This document shows positions 10,259 through 21,229 of a stretch of DNA of 64,000 bases, one piece after another. Under the pieces are notes generated by a model, which had not been told where the DNA came from, searched no databases, and saw nothing but the letters and a program-made list of their open reading frames with translations. Position 1 is the first letter of the stretch. Each line of letters starts with the position of its first letter. Position numbers and translations under genes: made by a program. Source of the DNA: Lathyrus oleraceus (taxonomy: Eukaryota; Streptophyta; Magnoliopsida; Fabales; Fabaceae); the NCBI RefSeq assembly GCF_024323335.1, contig NC_066585.1:178873149-178937148 (forward strand). The letters run 5' to 3'.

Positions 10259-10526
10259 CTCCGTTTTTATTATTAGTCGTTTTTGACTTTTCACATGTAT
10301 TAAGAAACGTAATAATTATAGTATGAAAAAGAGAAATTATATTTTACAAAATTGTCCTTCATTAATGGTATTAGAAAGACAAATTGACATAATTAAAAGA
10401 AAAAAGAATAATAAATATTTAAGAGTATAATAGGAAAAATAACATTAATAATTCATTGGTATTATAAAACGACTTATATTATAGTATAAAATATTTTTCC
10501 AAAATGACATATAATAAAAAACAGAG
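10259..10526 (+). mobile_element. MITE copy 2 (Stowaway-like), both ends present
   Basis: Starts CTCCGTTTTTATTATTAGTC and ends with an inverted relative (ATAATAAAAAACAGAG), about 268 bp, with no ORF. CTCC(CT)CCG-type ends and TA-rich flanks suit the Stowaway/Tc1-mariner group. Oriented opposite to copy 1, 363 bp away, so a transcript across both could form a long hairpin. Confidence 0.65.
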
Positions 10527-10953
10527 ATATTCTACCTTAATAAAATATAATTTTGGGAAGTTATAATTATTGACAAGTCATCACATGTTTATTAGTGTAA
10601 ATTCCAATTATTGTAATTCAACCATCTCATCAATGCTAAAGAATTATAAATGAAGAAAGGTAAACAATCACTTTTCCAACATTATTTCTATTACATTATC
10701 AATTTTACTTTGCTATTGACTTTCAGCGTCACTTTTTCTTACCAGACTCTTTCCATCTGTTTTATGCATTTCAACTACAATACTACTACAATGACCACTT
10801 ATGTGAATCAACTTCCTGTACATCGTTTATATGTCATGTTGATATAGATTTTTATTCACAAAAAAGAAAATTAACATTAATGAAATGGAAACTTCTATCA
10901 AGTTCACCGGTTAGAGAAAATATCCCTCATACTGAACATTCAAACTAACATAT
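10527..10953. other. No recognised gene
   Basis: AT-rich sequence. A 65-codon hydrophobic frame at 10650 has no family signature and I do not call it. Confidence 0.5.
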
Positions 10954-11259
10954 TGTTGGGTTTGGGCTCCCTTCCTATGTGGAGAAAGACCTAAATATGA
11001 TTAGCCCATTTCTCTCACCTATTTAAGTGGGGAGGATCAATTTAGTGTTAAGAGAGATTGAGAGAAAATAAGGATTCAAAAGAGAGAAAAGAGAAGAGAA
11101 ACTTAATCCCTTTTTTCTATAATCAGTCTCACTAAATCAACGACCCCTGATTCGTTAATCGTCAGATCGAGCTTAAACCTGGAGGGCAGGTTCCTACAAT
11201 TCTAGGGAATTTTATATCTGTTGTGTATTGATCTGTTATTGTATCTTAATTTCCCATCA
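10954..11259 (+). repeat. 5' LTR of the Tork-type element
   Basis: Starts TGTTGGGTTTGGGC and ends ...TTTCCCATCA directly before the primer-binding site; about 306 bp. No second LTR is in the window, so the start is set only by the TG and by family resemblance. Confidence 0.6.
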
Positions 11260-11262
11260 GAG

Positions 11263-11274
11263 TGGCATCAGAGC
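11263..11274 (+). other. Primer-binding site (initiator tRNA-Met)
   Basis: TGGCATCAGAGC, one mismatch from the canonical TGGTATCAGAGC, 3 bp after the LTR end. Confidence 0.8.
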
Positions 11275-11303
11275 TCTTGGTTAAGGGTTATTTTACTTGT
11301 TTG

Positions 11304-12165
11304 AATGATGGAGTCAAATACAAAGATGAATATGGTATTGTTGAATGGTTCTAATTACCATTTATGGAAGGGCAAGATGAAAAAGTTGTTATTTATGAAG
11401 AAAATGCATTTACCAATTTCTAGTTCTGCAAAGCCGTATTCTGTGTCTGATGAAAAATGAGAGTTTGAACATCAACAGGTATGTGGATTATTCGACAATA
11501 TGTAGAAGATAATGTTTATAATCATATTCCTAATGAGACACATGCAAAAACTTTGTGGGAGAAGATAGAGTCCTTGTATGCCTCTAAATCAGGGAATAAT
11601 AAATTGTTCTTATTGAATAGCTTCACAAGTTTGAAGTATAAGGAAGGGGCTTCTTTTTCAGATCACTTAAGTGAATTTCAAGGGCTCATTGATCAGATGT
11701 CAGGAATGAATATCAAATTTGATGATGAACTTTTAGGACTATTTATTTTGCTATCTTTACCAGAGTCTTAGGAGACGTTTCGGGTTTGTATCACAAGTTA
11801 TGCTCCAAGAGGTATTGTTTCTTTCGAAATGACTAAGGGTGTTATTCTTAATGAGGAGATGAGAAGGAAAACACATGGTTCTTCATCCCAACCCGAGGTA
11901 CTTGTCACTGAAAATAAGGGGAGAATTCATAAATAGGAACCTAAGGGTGGTAGAGAGAATAAAAGAAATAATTCCAAGCCGTGATACAAGAATATGAAGT
12001 GCCATTATTGTCAGAAAATAGGACACGTACATAAGTATTGATATCAGTGGAAAAGAGATAACAAAGGCAATAAGGGTAAGTCTAAACAAAGAGACCGTGA
12101 AGATCATGACGATGATCGTGTTACTACTGCTACTAGGGATTATATTGTTATTCTCCATGATCATG
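11304..12165 (+). pseudogene. Tork-type gag
   Basis: Starts at an ATG followed by a NGSNYHLWKGKM motif, typical of the copia gag N-terminus. The best open part, 11481-11771, holds the ETHAKTLWEKIESLY and SGMNIKFDDELL segments of the gag polypeptide. A CCHC zinc knuckle remnant lies near 11998-12045 (CHYCQKIGHVHK), with its last cysteine mutated and stops beside it. Frameshifts near 11455 and stops at 11769 and 11934 disable it. Confidence 0.75.
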
Positions 12166-12189
12166 AGTCTTTTAATCTAGTATCAGACG

Positions 12190-14547
12190 AGAGTATGTGG
12201 AAAGTTGACAATGATGCTACATTGCATATTACACCAAGGAAGGACTTCTTCACATCTTACATTTCTGGTGATTTTGGAGTGTTGAAGATGTATCTAAGGT
12301 AGTTGGTGTTGGTGATGTTTGCTTGAAAACCAACATGGGAATGCAATTGTTGCTTAGAGGTGTTAAACATGCTCTAGATGTCCGTTTTAATTTGATCTTT
12401 GTGCATATGTTAGATAATTGTGGTTATCATAATCACTTTGGTTCTGGAAAGTGGAAACTCAACAAAGGTAACTTGGTTGTTGCTAGAGGGGAAAATCTTT
12501 CTAAATTGTATTGGACAAAAGTTGTGGTTGCTAGGGACAATGTGAATGCTATCGACATGGAAGCATCTTTGTGGCACCGAAGACTTAATCATATTAATGA
12601 AAAGGGGTTGAATGTTTTGGCCAAAAGGAATATTTTTCCTGGATTAAAGAATGTAGATTTGAAGAAGTGTTGTCATTGCATGGCTAGTAAATAGGTTAGA
12701 GTATCTTTCAAGAGATATCCTTCCTCAAGGAAGTCAAAGTTTCTTCAATTGGTACATTCTAATGTTTCTAGTCAATTAAAAGTAAAATCCTTTAGTGGTG
12801 CACTTTATTTTGTTACCTTTACTGATGATTGTTCCAATAAACTATGGGTTTATGCCTTAAAGACAAAAGACCAAGTGTTGGAAAAATTCAAAGAGTTTCA
12901 TGCTTTGGTTGAGAGGCAGACAGGTGAGAAACTGAAATGTGTTCGTTCAGACAATGGTGGAGAATATTATGGACCATTTGATTCCTATTGCAAGCAGTAT
13001 GGTATTGCACATGAAAAGACTCCTCCTAAAAATCCTCAATTGAGTGGTTTAGCAGAGAGGATGAATCGAACATTAATTGAGATAGTAAGGTGTATACTCT
13101 CTGAAGCTAAGTTGCCTAACCATTATTAGGGAAGGCACTTTACATGGCAGCGCATGTTCTTAATCTCGCAACTACTTTTGTTTTGAACAGTGAAGTTCCA
13201 GACAAAATTTGGTTTGGAAATAATGTCAAGTATGATCATTTGAGATTCTTTGGTTTTAAGTCTTTTGTGCATATTCCAAAGGATGAAAGATCCAAGTTGG
13301 ATGCAAAGTCAAAACAATGTATCTTCATCGGCTATGGGTAAGATGAGTTTGGTTGCAGGTTATATGATCCTATAGGGAAGAAGCTTATTCAAAGTCGTGA
13401 TATGGTGTTTATGGAAGTCCAAAATATTGATGATAGTGATGAGGTAGAGAAGGCTACACCCAAGAAAGTTATTAGTTTGTCAAATGTTGATCCAGTTCGG
13501 TTACCTAGTCATAATTTGGATGTTATTGGTGGTGATGATCACAATGGTGAACCATATGATTATGTTGATGATCAACAAATTAGATATGAGGTGAATATTC
13601 CAACTAATGATGGTGAAGGGGAGAGCGATATATCATAAGATGAGAATCTTGGTGAAGCTCCAAAATCATCTCAAATTGAACTTAGGAGGTCTAACAGGAA
13701 TAGACAACCTTATACAAGGTATAGTTCGGATGAGTATGTGACCTTGACTGATGAGGCTGAACCCGAGTGTTTTCAATAGGCCATGGAAAGTGATGAAAAT
13801 CAAAAGTAAATGGATGAAATGCATGATAAGATGAAATCATTGCATGATAATCACAATTATGATTTAGATAAAGCTTCCTAAAGGAAAAAGGGCTTTGGAA
13901 AACAGATGGATTTATAGAGTTAGACATCAAAGCAACTATAAGTCTTCAAGATAACAATTCATATTAGTAGTGAAAGGTTTCCGTCAAAGAAAGGGTGTTG
14001 ATTTTAATGATATTTTTTCACCTGTTGTAAATATGTTATCATTTAGAACCGTGTTGAGTTTGACTGCTACTCTTGATTTAGAGGTTGAGCAAATGAAGTT
14101 GAAAACGACTTTCCTTTATGGTGATTTGGAGGAAGAGATCTACATGAAATAACCCGGAGGTTTTCAAGTTAAAGGTAAATAAGATCATGTGTCTAGATTG
14201 AGAGAGAGTTTATATGGTTTGAAGCAAGCTACAAGGTAATGGTACAAGACGTTTGAGTATGTTATATGTGATCAAGGATACCAGAAGACTACTTCAGGTC
14301 ATTGTATTTTTGTTAGAATTTTTTTTAATGATGACTTCATTATCCTGTTGTTATATATTGATGATATCATTATTATAGGGAAGAGTATTTCTAACATTAA
14401 CAGGTTAAAAAAGAAATTGGGAGATTCATTTTCCATGAAAGACATGGGAGCATTTAAACAAATTCTTGGCATTAGAATCGTGCGTGACAGAAAAAAGAGG
14501 AAACTTTGGATGTCACAAGGACATTATATTAAAAGAGTGCTGCAAAA
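12190..14547 (+). pseudogene. Tork-type pol: protease, integrase and partial RT
   Basis: In order: protease remnant near 12200 in which the D-S-G active site has become D-N-D; GAG-pre-integrase near 12560-12690 (WHRRLNHIN); integrase core 12749-13129 with the RSDNGGEY Asp and a GLAERMNRT Glu, continuing 13144-13341 to KSFVHIPKDERSK and the FIGYG motif; a linker; then RT from about 13970 (FSPVV, LYGDLEEEIYMK, LLYIDDI). The RT ends at 14547 after the SQGHYIKRVL motif. More than eight stops or frameshifts are visible (for example near 12693, 13128, 13340, 13638 and 14151). Not functional. Confidence 0.8.
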
Positions 14548-15351
14548 TGTCATACCCTAAATTTTGACCCCTAAGATACCAACTCTTTTGACATCATTGC
14601 ATATCTTCAAAAGATCTCATACATCATTTCATATCTCTAACCATTCAAAAATATAAAAATATGTTTTGTCTTGTTTGATTTTTCACAAGGTAGGTGTGTT
14701 GGTTTAAGGAGCTCAAGTGATTGACTAGTCAAGATTATGGGAATCCATCTGTAATTCATGCTTCTCATTCATTCAAAATAGTCAAGTTATTTCTACTCAT
14801 CATAATCAAGTTCAAGATTTCATCCATTCAAGATCAACAAGTTCCAAATTCATTTGATGCCTAAATTAGGGTTTTGATCAAGATTGCTCTGATGTTGACT
14901 TTTTGACCAAGATATGATCTAATGGTTTGAAATATGATTCAAGGTCCTAAAGTGTTTCATTATGATCCATTCATGTGCTTCAATTGGATAAAGAATTTTT
15001 ATTCATTGATCATTGAAGATTTGGAATTCATTTGATGAAAATACAACTACTCAAGGTCAAAGTTTAACTTTTGAGATTTTTTGGTCAATCCTGGGTTTCT
15101 CAAGTCAAGAATCATTAAAATATGGTTGATTAATGTATTTAATTAAGTTAAATCAAGAAAATCAAGAAAAAGTTCAAGAATGTCAAATTTAGGGTTTTCA
15201 AAGTTTCTCTAAGTTACGAAATTACATGTTCATGAAGCCCACTTTACAAGTTTGTAACTTCTTTCTCAAGCCATAATTTTTCATGCTCAAAGGATGTACT
15301 TATAGATGATGTTCAATACTTCAAATTTTTAGAAGGAGTGAACCAAAAATC
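14548..15351 (+). repeat. TGTCATACCC-type gypsy LTR fragment, first part
   Basis: Starts TGTCATACCCTAAATTTTGA, the typical head of legume Ogre/Tat LTRs; compare TGTCATACCCCAAAATTTG at 58753. It is inserted in the Tork RT and is itself interrupted at 15352 by the Athila-like element. The rest continues at 23685. No coding sequence seen. Confidence 0.55.
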
Positions 15352-16675
15352 TGATAACGCGAAAATGTATCGTATATTTGACTTAATATGCACTGCTTTT
15401 TACTTGATTTTCCATAGTATTACGCCGTATTTTATGTTTATTTCATGTATTTATCGAATAAGATATGTCTAGGCAAGAAAAGGGGAAAATAGCAAAAAGG
15501 AAAGAAAAAGGGAAGAAAATGGAACAAAAATGAAGAAATGTGTGGCGCCCACCACATTTGAAGAAGGTGGCACCCACCACATGGAAGAGTGGCGCTCGCC
15601 ACAAGGAATTAAGAAGGGTGGCGCCCGCTACAAAGCTTGGGAATGTGGCGTCCACCACATATGAAAGTGGCGCCCGCCACGTACATCAAATTAGGGTTGT
15701 GGCAACCGCCACCAACCCATTCCTCCTTCTTTCTTAGGAAGTTTCTTACTTTGTAAAAGCAATAGATTCACCATATCGGGGACTATTGCAACTTATTGTT
15801 TACGCATCTGAATTTGATTGTAACGGTGTACTCGATTGGCAAAGCTTGCCGACATTGTTTAATTTGAAGAATCAGAAGTTATTTCAAGTTCTCGATTTAT
15901 ACTCCAGGTTTTATTTTAATTTCCATTTTAATTTTGTATGCCTTATTGTATGCTTGATTGTCTGAATACCATGTCTGTTACCGGATCCATGTCCGGCTAA
16001 ACCTCTAGGTATCAGTATGTAAAGACCGTCGAAACGACGAGATTCGTAAATAATTGGTGTTGGATTTTATAAAATATAATTTTCCAATTTTAGTTTCTTG
16101 TTTTATTCAAAACTGTTTTTTGTACGAGAGTACAAAGCAAACAAAGGTTACGGTCAATGAAAACGAGAGTGTGAGACTTTAACCAAATAGCTGAAACTAG
16201 GTATTAATCCTAAACACAGTGAGAACGCTTTAGGATTAATTAAACTTTATATATATTCAAAAATTACTTTTAAATTCATAATGAGACCGCGAGAGTCAAG
16301 CATTCTGGTTTAAGAGTATGGTCAGAGTCAATAAAAACGAGAGTGTGAGACTAAGTCCTTTTTATAAATAATTTCTACTGAAGAATATTTTGATCAATAA
16401 GATTACACCAACTATCTATTGAATCTCCAACGTTTGATGCGTTACATACCGATATCCCTTTATCAAATATCTTATTAGTCTTCTATTTACGTTATAGTTA
16501 TTTCTCTTCATCCCTCCCATCTTAGAACGATCATCAGCCTTAGATTTACATAGTAACATTAGATAACGATACGTTCAATTATTAGTCCTTGTGGTTTCAA
16601 TAATCTTTAAAACTACGTGATACGACTGTGCAGCTGCAGTCACGATTCCCATAGACTTAGTACTAAGTCGCGATC
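15352..16675 (+). repeat. 5' LTR of the Athila-like element
   Basis: 1324 bp from TGATAACGCGAAAATG to ...GTCGCGATCA. It aligns with 22222-23684. Relative to the 3' copy it lacks about 190 bp after 15735 and has a short extra segment near 15815-15870. Confidence 0.9.
15542..15680. repeat. Hairpin array GTGG-N6-CCAC in the 5' LTR
   Basis: Six 14-bp units at 15542, 15567, 15589, 15618, 15645 and 15667, mostly GTGGCGCC(C)(A/G)CCAC, spaced 22-29 bp. A weaker seventh lies near 15705. The four-base ends are complementary, and the GGCGCC core is itself a palindrome in most units. Confidence 0.85.
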
Positions 16676-16682
16676 AAGTTTT

Positions 16683-16700
16683 TGGCGCCGTTGTTGGAGA
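16683..16700 (+). other. Primer-binding site (Athila type)
   Basis: TGGCGCCGTTGTTGGAGA, 7 bp after the LTR end, matches the tRNA-Asp-derived TGGCGCCGTTGCCGGGGA site of Athila elements with three changes. Confidence 0.75.
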
Positions 16701-16855
16701 CTAATTTAGTCGATATCGTAACTCCAGTGTTGCCTAGTATAGACTAAGGCACTCTTTTCTCTATTACTCTGTATCACCCAAAATTTCTCTACGATTATCA
16801 CTCCCAGTATTTTGAGGAATCACAAGACTCCTATAAATTCGACCTGGAAATATTA

Positions 16856-17668
16856 ATGGAGGATTTCATTGCGACGCAAATTCACTCTAGGATAGAATCT
16901 ATGATGGAACGCTTTGTGGCTACACAAACTCTCCAGAATGAAGAATTTAGAAAACAAAGTCTCTATACCAATGAAACCATTAGGCAACTGAACACTGTGG
17001 TCGAGTCCCTCATCACTCACAACGAGGCATTGGAGACTCAAATCTCCCTGCTTACGCAGACACCTCTAGGACCATTCCCTGAGAAAAATGCGGATGTTGT
17101 AACAATCACCAGTGAAAAATCTACCAAAAATCCTAAGGAGAGTGATAATGAGGAGGGTTCAGGTGAGAAAAGAGTAGAGATTGAGAAAGATCCACCGACC
17201 CCACCCGAAAGGGAGGTTGTCGAAGAGGTAGAGAAGGAAGCACTATCTATTGTTCCTCCTCCCTATAAATCACCCATTCCTTTCCCGCGAAGGTTTGTGG
17301 AAGTTAAGGTAGACCCCAAATCCGAAAGGTATGAGGAGCTATTGAAAAATATCCACACCAATGCACCTTTATTTGAGATCCTGAATAAGAAGAGAAAATT
17401 AGAAGACTGTGAAACTAGGGAACTCATTAGTATAAAAAGGGGAAAGTTAGACTTTGAGGTGGTGGATGAAAAAATTGAACCCAAACATGAAAAGCTAGCT
17501 CTCAGGATAGAGCCAGAACCACCACCACAAGTTCAAAAGGATAAACTACCTCGCAGAAGAAAAAGAAGAAAAGATGATGGATATGAGAGATGGCTTGATA
17601 ACTGGCCCTGGAAATCGAGGATAATTAAAATTTTGGCAGAGGATTCATCCGAGAAAGAACCACAATGA
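16856..17668 (+). CDS. Athila gag-derived ORF (270 residues)
   Basis: Open from the first ATG after the primer-binding site. The N-terminal 70 residues are predicted helical/coiled coil (QTLQNEEFRKQ, TRRL-type heptads). Residues 80-130 are acidic and Pro-rich. Residues about 135-195 (SPIPFPRRF...ILNKKRKLEDCETREL) match the segment just before the protease in Athila gag proteins. The C-terminus is very basic. Zinc knuckle and protease are absent. That it is still open in an element with no pol is notable. It may be a Gag-like or RNA-binding protein; that role is inferred. Confidence 0.6.
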   Translation: MEDFIATQIHSRIESMMERFVATQTLQNEEFRKQSLYTNETIRQLNTVVESLITHNEALETQISLLTQTPLGPFPEKNADVVTITSEKSTKNPKESDNEEGSGEKRVEIEKDPPTPPEREVVEEVEKEALSIVPPPYKSPIPFPRRFVEVKVDPKSERYEELLKNIHTNAPLFEILNKKRKLEDCETRELISIKRGKLDFEVVDEKIEPKHEKLALRIEPEPPPQVQKDKLPRRRKRRKDDGYERWLDNWPWKSRIIKILAEDSSEKEPQ

Positions 17669-17864
17669 GTACTTACACTCCTGAGTCGTCGCGCTATCGA
17701 CGTAAAACATAGCGAATATTTCCTGTTTTATTAATGTCATTTTTTATCTATCCATTTTTTATTTCTTCTATTTCATAAAATAAATCAGTATTTTTCTTTA
17801 TTATTAACCATTGCTAACTTAATGCTATTATCTACTTAAATTTATCTAGCTACTGACCATTACA

Positions 17865-19060
17865 ATGCAACAAGTAGATTACATGGATACAGTCTTTAGA
17901 GGCAGGGGTCAAAGGAGACGTTTTGAGGCTCTAGCTCAGAGAGAAATGACACTAACCATATACCCAGATGGACGTACTGTGACCAAGTTAGGTATAAGAG
18001 ACAGTGTTATGTTCCTAATTAACCAAATAGGTTGGGACACCTTTGCTATCAAAAGAAAATTTAGTTCCTATCGTAGGTTAACTTTAGAATTTCTAAGCTC
18101 CCTAGTTTACCTGCCAAACCATGGTATGGGATTTAACAAAGGCCTCATCACCTTTAGGTTGTTTGATATTGGTACCGCTACACACATAGAGAAATAGTTA
18201 AACTCCTAGGATGCCCTAAAGGTCCCGATACCTTCACCATTACCCAGGAAGACAGGCTTGTAAACAATGAATTAGATTACTTTTGGGGTAGCATCACAGG
18301 AAACAACCATCCCGAGCCGGATCTCATGTATTCCGAGAACATCCATAACCCTGCCATTCGTTACTTTCATAAGATCCTAGCTCACACCTTATTTGGAAAG
18401 GAACAAAACAGAATCTCCGTGTCCAAAGACGAACTCTTTATAATGTATTATGCATCACAGGCCCGACCTGTTAACGCCGCTACATTTATGATAGCTAATT
18501 TGGACCGTATAACACAGGATAACCATGAACCAATCTTAGTGGGAGGCTTAATTACCATGATAGCAAATTCCATTGGACTGAAACATGCACTCATCAGGGT
18601 TATACGACCTATGAACATCCGATTTTGTTTCAACACTGGTATCATTAGGAACCTAGGCCCAGATGTGTTCGAATTTCTAATTAACCGCCAAGTATTACAC
18701 CTGTTTACCCTACCAGACCATAGGATGAGTGTACGTGATAGGAATACCAGGCTCTATGATTTGGATGGACCACCAGATGCACCACCTTCTCCTCCAGAGA
18801 CACCCCAAATCCATGACCATTATGACACTTTTCTCTCTGACGCTGAATCACACGTCCCAACTATACCTGATGCACCTCCTACCGATCATGCTGCTGCCAT
18901 CGACGCTTTCCAGACCGACATCGCCAACCTAAGAGGCGAGCTGAGCACTTTGCACATGGAATTCCACGAATTTATGGATATAGTGACTGAGAACCTGGAT
19001 CACATCTACCAGCACTTCTACTCATTCGCTCCTCCTACCAGCAGTCGCTGTAATAGCTAA
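17865..19060 (+). pseudogene. ATHILA ORF-1 family protein, copy 1 (one frame break)
   Basis: Two adjacent frames, 17865-18197 and 18198-19060, form one protein broken by a single frameshift near 18190. Family signatures: LTLEFLSSLVYLPN, ITFRLFDI, YFWGSITG, HNPAIRYFHKILAHTLFGKEQ, and PVNAATFMI..L. These are the conserved blocks of the ATHILA ORF-1 family. The C-terminal part is Pro/Asp-rich and ends with a heptad-like helix (IANLRGELSTLHMEFHEF). The biochemical function of this family is unknown to me; it has been discussed as a structural or envelope-like accessory protein. Confidence 0.75.
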
Positions 19061-19400
19061 TTTATTTGAATATTACTGATTAACTGATCTTATTTTATTT
19101 TATGTTTTGAATTTTATTATTGTTTTACACATTGGGGAATTTTTATTTATTTCATTTCTTCTTATTCCAGTAGACGAATTATATCATCTTTTCCTGTCTA
19201 CCTCATTCTTTTATTTTTCAATTTTGCATTTTAATGTCATTCTACCATATCTGATTTCTCATTCATACCTATATATTATGTTGGTTTTCTTCTACCTAAA
19301 TATACAACCACTATTTAATGTCGGCCAATCAAAATTCAAATGGAAAAATTATGGTCAAAACCATAAAAAGCTTCACACATGGGAACACACATCACTGCAT

Positions 19401-19460
19401 GTGGCACCTGCCACACACAGGTTGTGGCGCCCACCACAAGTCCCCAGTGGCGCCAGCCAC
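19401..19460. repeat. Internal GTGG-N6-CCAC hairpins
   Basis: Units at 19401, 19424 and 19447, exactly 23 bp apart, of the same design as those in the LTRs (GTGGCGCCCACCAC). Confidence 0.85.
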
Positions 19461-19640
19461 TACACTAACATTCCATGCACGATGCTATACTAATGTCACA
19501 TGATTACTTTAATTGCCTTGTCCCTTGCGTGTTGGACAATCTATTAAAACTCTTCAACCACTCTCACATCCTTTGACCACGGCATTGAAGATCATAAATA
19601 AAATTTATTTCATTCATCAATTCCCAACCACAACTATCTC

Positions 19641-19648
19641 TATATAAA
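19641..19648 (+). promoter_or_regulatory. Internal TATA box before ORF-1 copy 2
   Basis: TATATAAA, 108 bp before the ATG at 19749, followed by a C/A/T-rich leader (CCACCAACATAATCTCACAA...) that looks like a plant 5' UTR. It sits 180 bp downstream of the internal hairpins. Confidence 0.45.
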
Positions 19649-19748
19649 CCACCAACATAATCTCACAAAACCACACCTCTCATAAGCATAATTCTCCTCT
19701 CTCTTGCTATATTCTTACTATATTACATGAGTACTATGAAATTCAGTC

Positions 19749-20909
19749 ATGACACATATGAGGGAATACGAAATAGTGTTCAAAAACTGCGAACCGGGTG
19801 AATTGTATGAAGAGACATACACGACTCTAAGCGCAAGAAAAATCGAATCAATAAGGCACGCCGATGAACCCTGCTTATTTGCCTTAGGAATTTTAGATAG
19901 TGTTAACTATATGCTAGACACTTTAAATTTAAATTATTTCCTATCTTTTAAGGACACTGTCTATGCTTAACTAACACTAGAATTCCTAAGTTCATTAATT
20001 TTTAGTCCCACACCCAACACAAACTGTTCCAGTGGGACTGTCCAGTTTCGCTTGTTCAACATTGAATATGCTTTTACATTTCTCCAACTAGCGGACCTGC
20101 TACAATTTCCCCATGGGGATGGCGTAGTAAGTGAGGTCCCAAATACTAATGGTTGGCAACGCGCCTTTCAACCATTTTGGAGGGCAATAACAGGTACAGT
20201 AACCCATAGTTTTAAGGGAAACAAAGCCACTTTAATTCACAACCCGACTATTCGATATTTTCGCCAAATATTGGCATCCACCATTTTTGGCCGAGCAAAC
20301 TCTAACAAGGTGAACGAAAAAGAAATCTTTTATTTTTTCACCACTTTTCTGCCACAAAAAGTGAATATCGTCCCTTTTCTGTTCTCTCACATGCAGGTCA
20401 TTGTCAATGCGAAGAGAGGGCCGATTATTTTTAGAGGTTTAATAACCTCCATAGCCAGAGTCCTAGGACACGAAGAAAAATTCTCCAGGCTAACCCCGCT
20501 CCCGCATCATGCCATTGACATTGACATGGCAAGGAGCATGAAATTGGTAAAACAAAGGAGAGAAGGTAAGTTTAATCTAACAATTGCAAATAATGTCTTA
20601 CAAGATTTCATCCTCCCAAATCCAACTCACACAGATGTGCGTAACCCGGAAAATTATTGTTATATTAATGATCAGGTTCCCAACCAAGTCCCCGCGCATA
20701 TTCCTGAGAATGTATCTACTGGCGGGGGCACCCACGAGGATTATATTCCGGAGCAAGTTGATCCCGCTACTGACACACACCCACACACCACACATATGTC
20801 ATCTGAAAATGTTGTAGGTACATCATCCAACCAAAGACCCAGAAGAAGAAATGTGGCACCTGTCACTCTTGATGAGATCTATGCTGAACTCTGTGGCGTA
20901 GCGAATTAG
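19749..20909 (+). pseudogene. ATHILA ORF-1 family protein, copy 2 (one stop)
   Basis: Frame 19749-19970 ends at a TAA, and the homologous protein resumes in the following sequence to 20909. Shared with copy 1: LGILDSVNYML, LTLEFLSSL, VQFRLFNI, HNPTIRYFRQILASTIFGRAN, and KVNIVPFLFSHM. The two copies are clearly diverged (roughly a third to a half identical by eye), so this is an old duplication or a second acquisition, not a recent copy. The C-terminus is Pro/Thr/His-rich and ends in a basic RPRRRN patch. Confidence 0.7.
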
Positions 20910-20937
20910 ACGCTCAACGTGACCTATAATCTAAAAC

Positions 20938-21150
20938 ATGGAAGCTCAACAAACAGAAATGCTGCAAATACTTCGCCAAATGCAGAATGATAAGCACAAC
21001 TACGCTTTCAAAACCGAACAGAACATGTCTGGCTTGATCGATGAAATGACAGCATTGACAGTGGGTGTGGAAGATCTACAAGACTACGCGTCACCTCACC
21101 AGCCTGGGAATGGTGAACACGCACAAACACGTGGCAGAAGGCGCCAGTAG
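20938..21150 (+). CDS. Small coiled-coil ORF after ORF-1 copy 2
   Basis: 70 residues, Gln/Met-rich helix (AQQTEMLQILRQMQ...), ending in a basic GRRRQ tail. The equivalent C-terminal helix in copy 1 is fused to the main protein, so this is probably the detached C-terminus of copy 2. Whether it is translated is unknown. Confidence 0.4.
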   Translation: MEAQQTEMLQILRQMQNDKHNYAFKTEQNMSGLIDEMTALTVGVEDLQDYASPHQPGNGEHAQTRGRRRQ

Positions 21151-21210
21151 CAGGCTACCCAGGTTCTACCTTTCTTTCCTATCTTATGTCGTTGCATTGG
21201 TGACAATGCA

Positions 21211-21229
21211 AGGTTTAAGTATGGGGGAG
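21211..21229 (+). other. Second (internal) polypurine-like tract
   Basis: AGGTTTAAGTATGGGGGAG is identical over 19 bp to the tract immediately before the 3' LTR at 22201. It lies 1 kb upstream of that LTR, after the last ORF. Confidence 0.7.

Larger units (their letters stand above)
10954..14547 (+). mobile_element. Tork-type Ty1/copia element, 3'-truncated pseudo-copy
   Basis: 5' LTR, primer-binding site, gag, protease, integrase and RT follow in copia order. Translated motifs closely resemble the TNT1-94-like (Tork) polyproteins of legumes. The coding line is broken by many stops and frameshifts, so it is old. It ends abruptly inside RT at 14547, where the TGTCATACCC-type LTR begins. RNase H and the 3' LTR of this element are not found after that insertion; the copia RNase H at 24908 belongs to a different lineage. 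Confidence 0.8.
19061..19748. other. Spacer with internal hairpins and a promoter-like segment
   Basis: T-rich DNA (a hydrophobic 128-codon frame at 19107 is probably a T-bias artefact), three hairpin units at 19401-19460, a TATA box at 19641 and a C/A-rich leader up to the second ORF-1 copy. Confidence 0.6.

Noticed and set aside
19107..19493. A 128-codon hydrophobic frame resembling a multi-span membrane (env-like) protein
   Set aside because: The DNA is very T-rich, which by itself gives Phe/Leu/Ile-rich frames. There is no family motif or conserved start.
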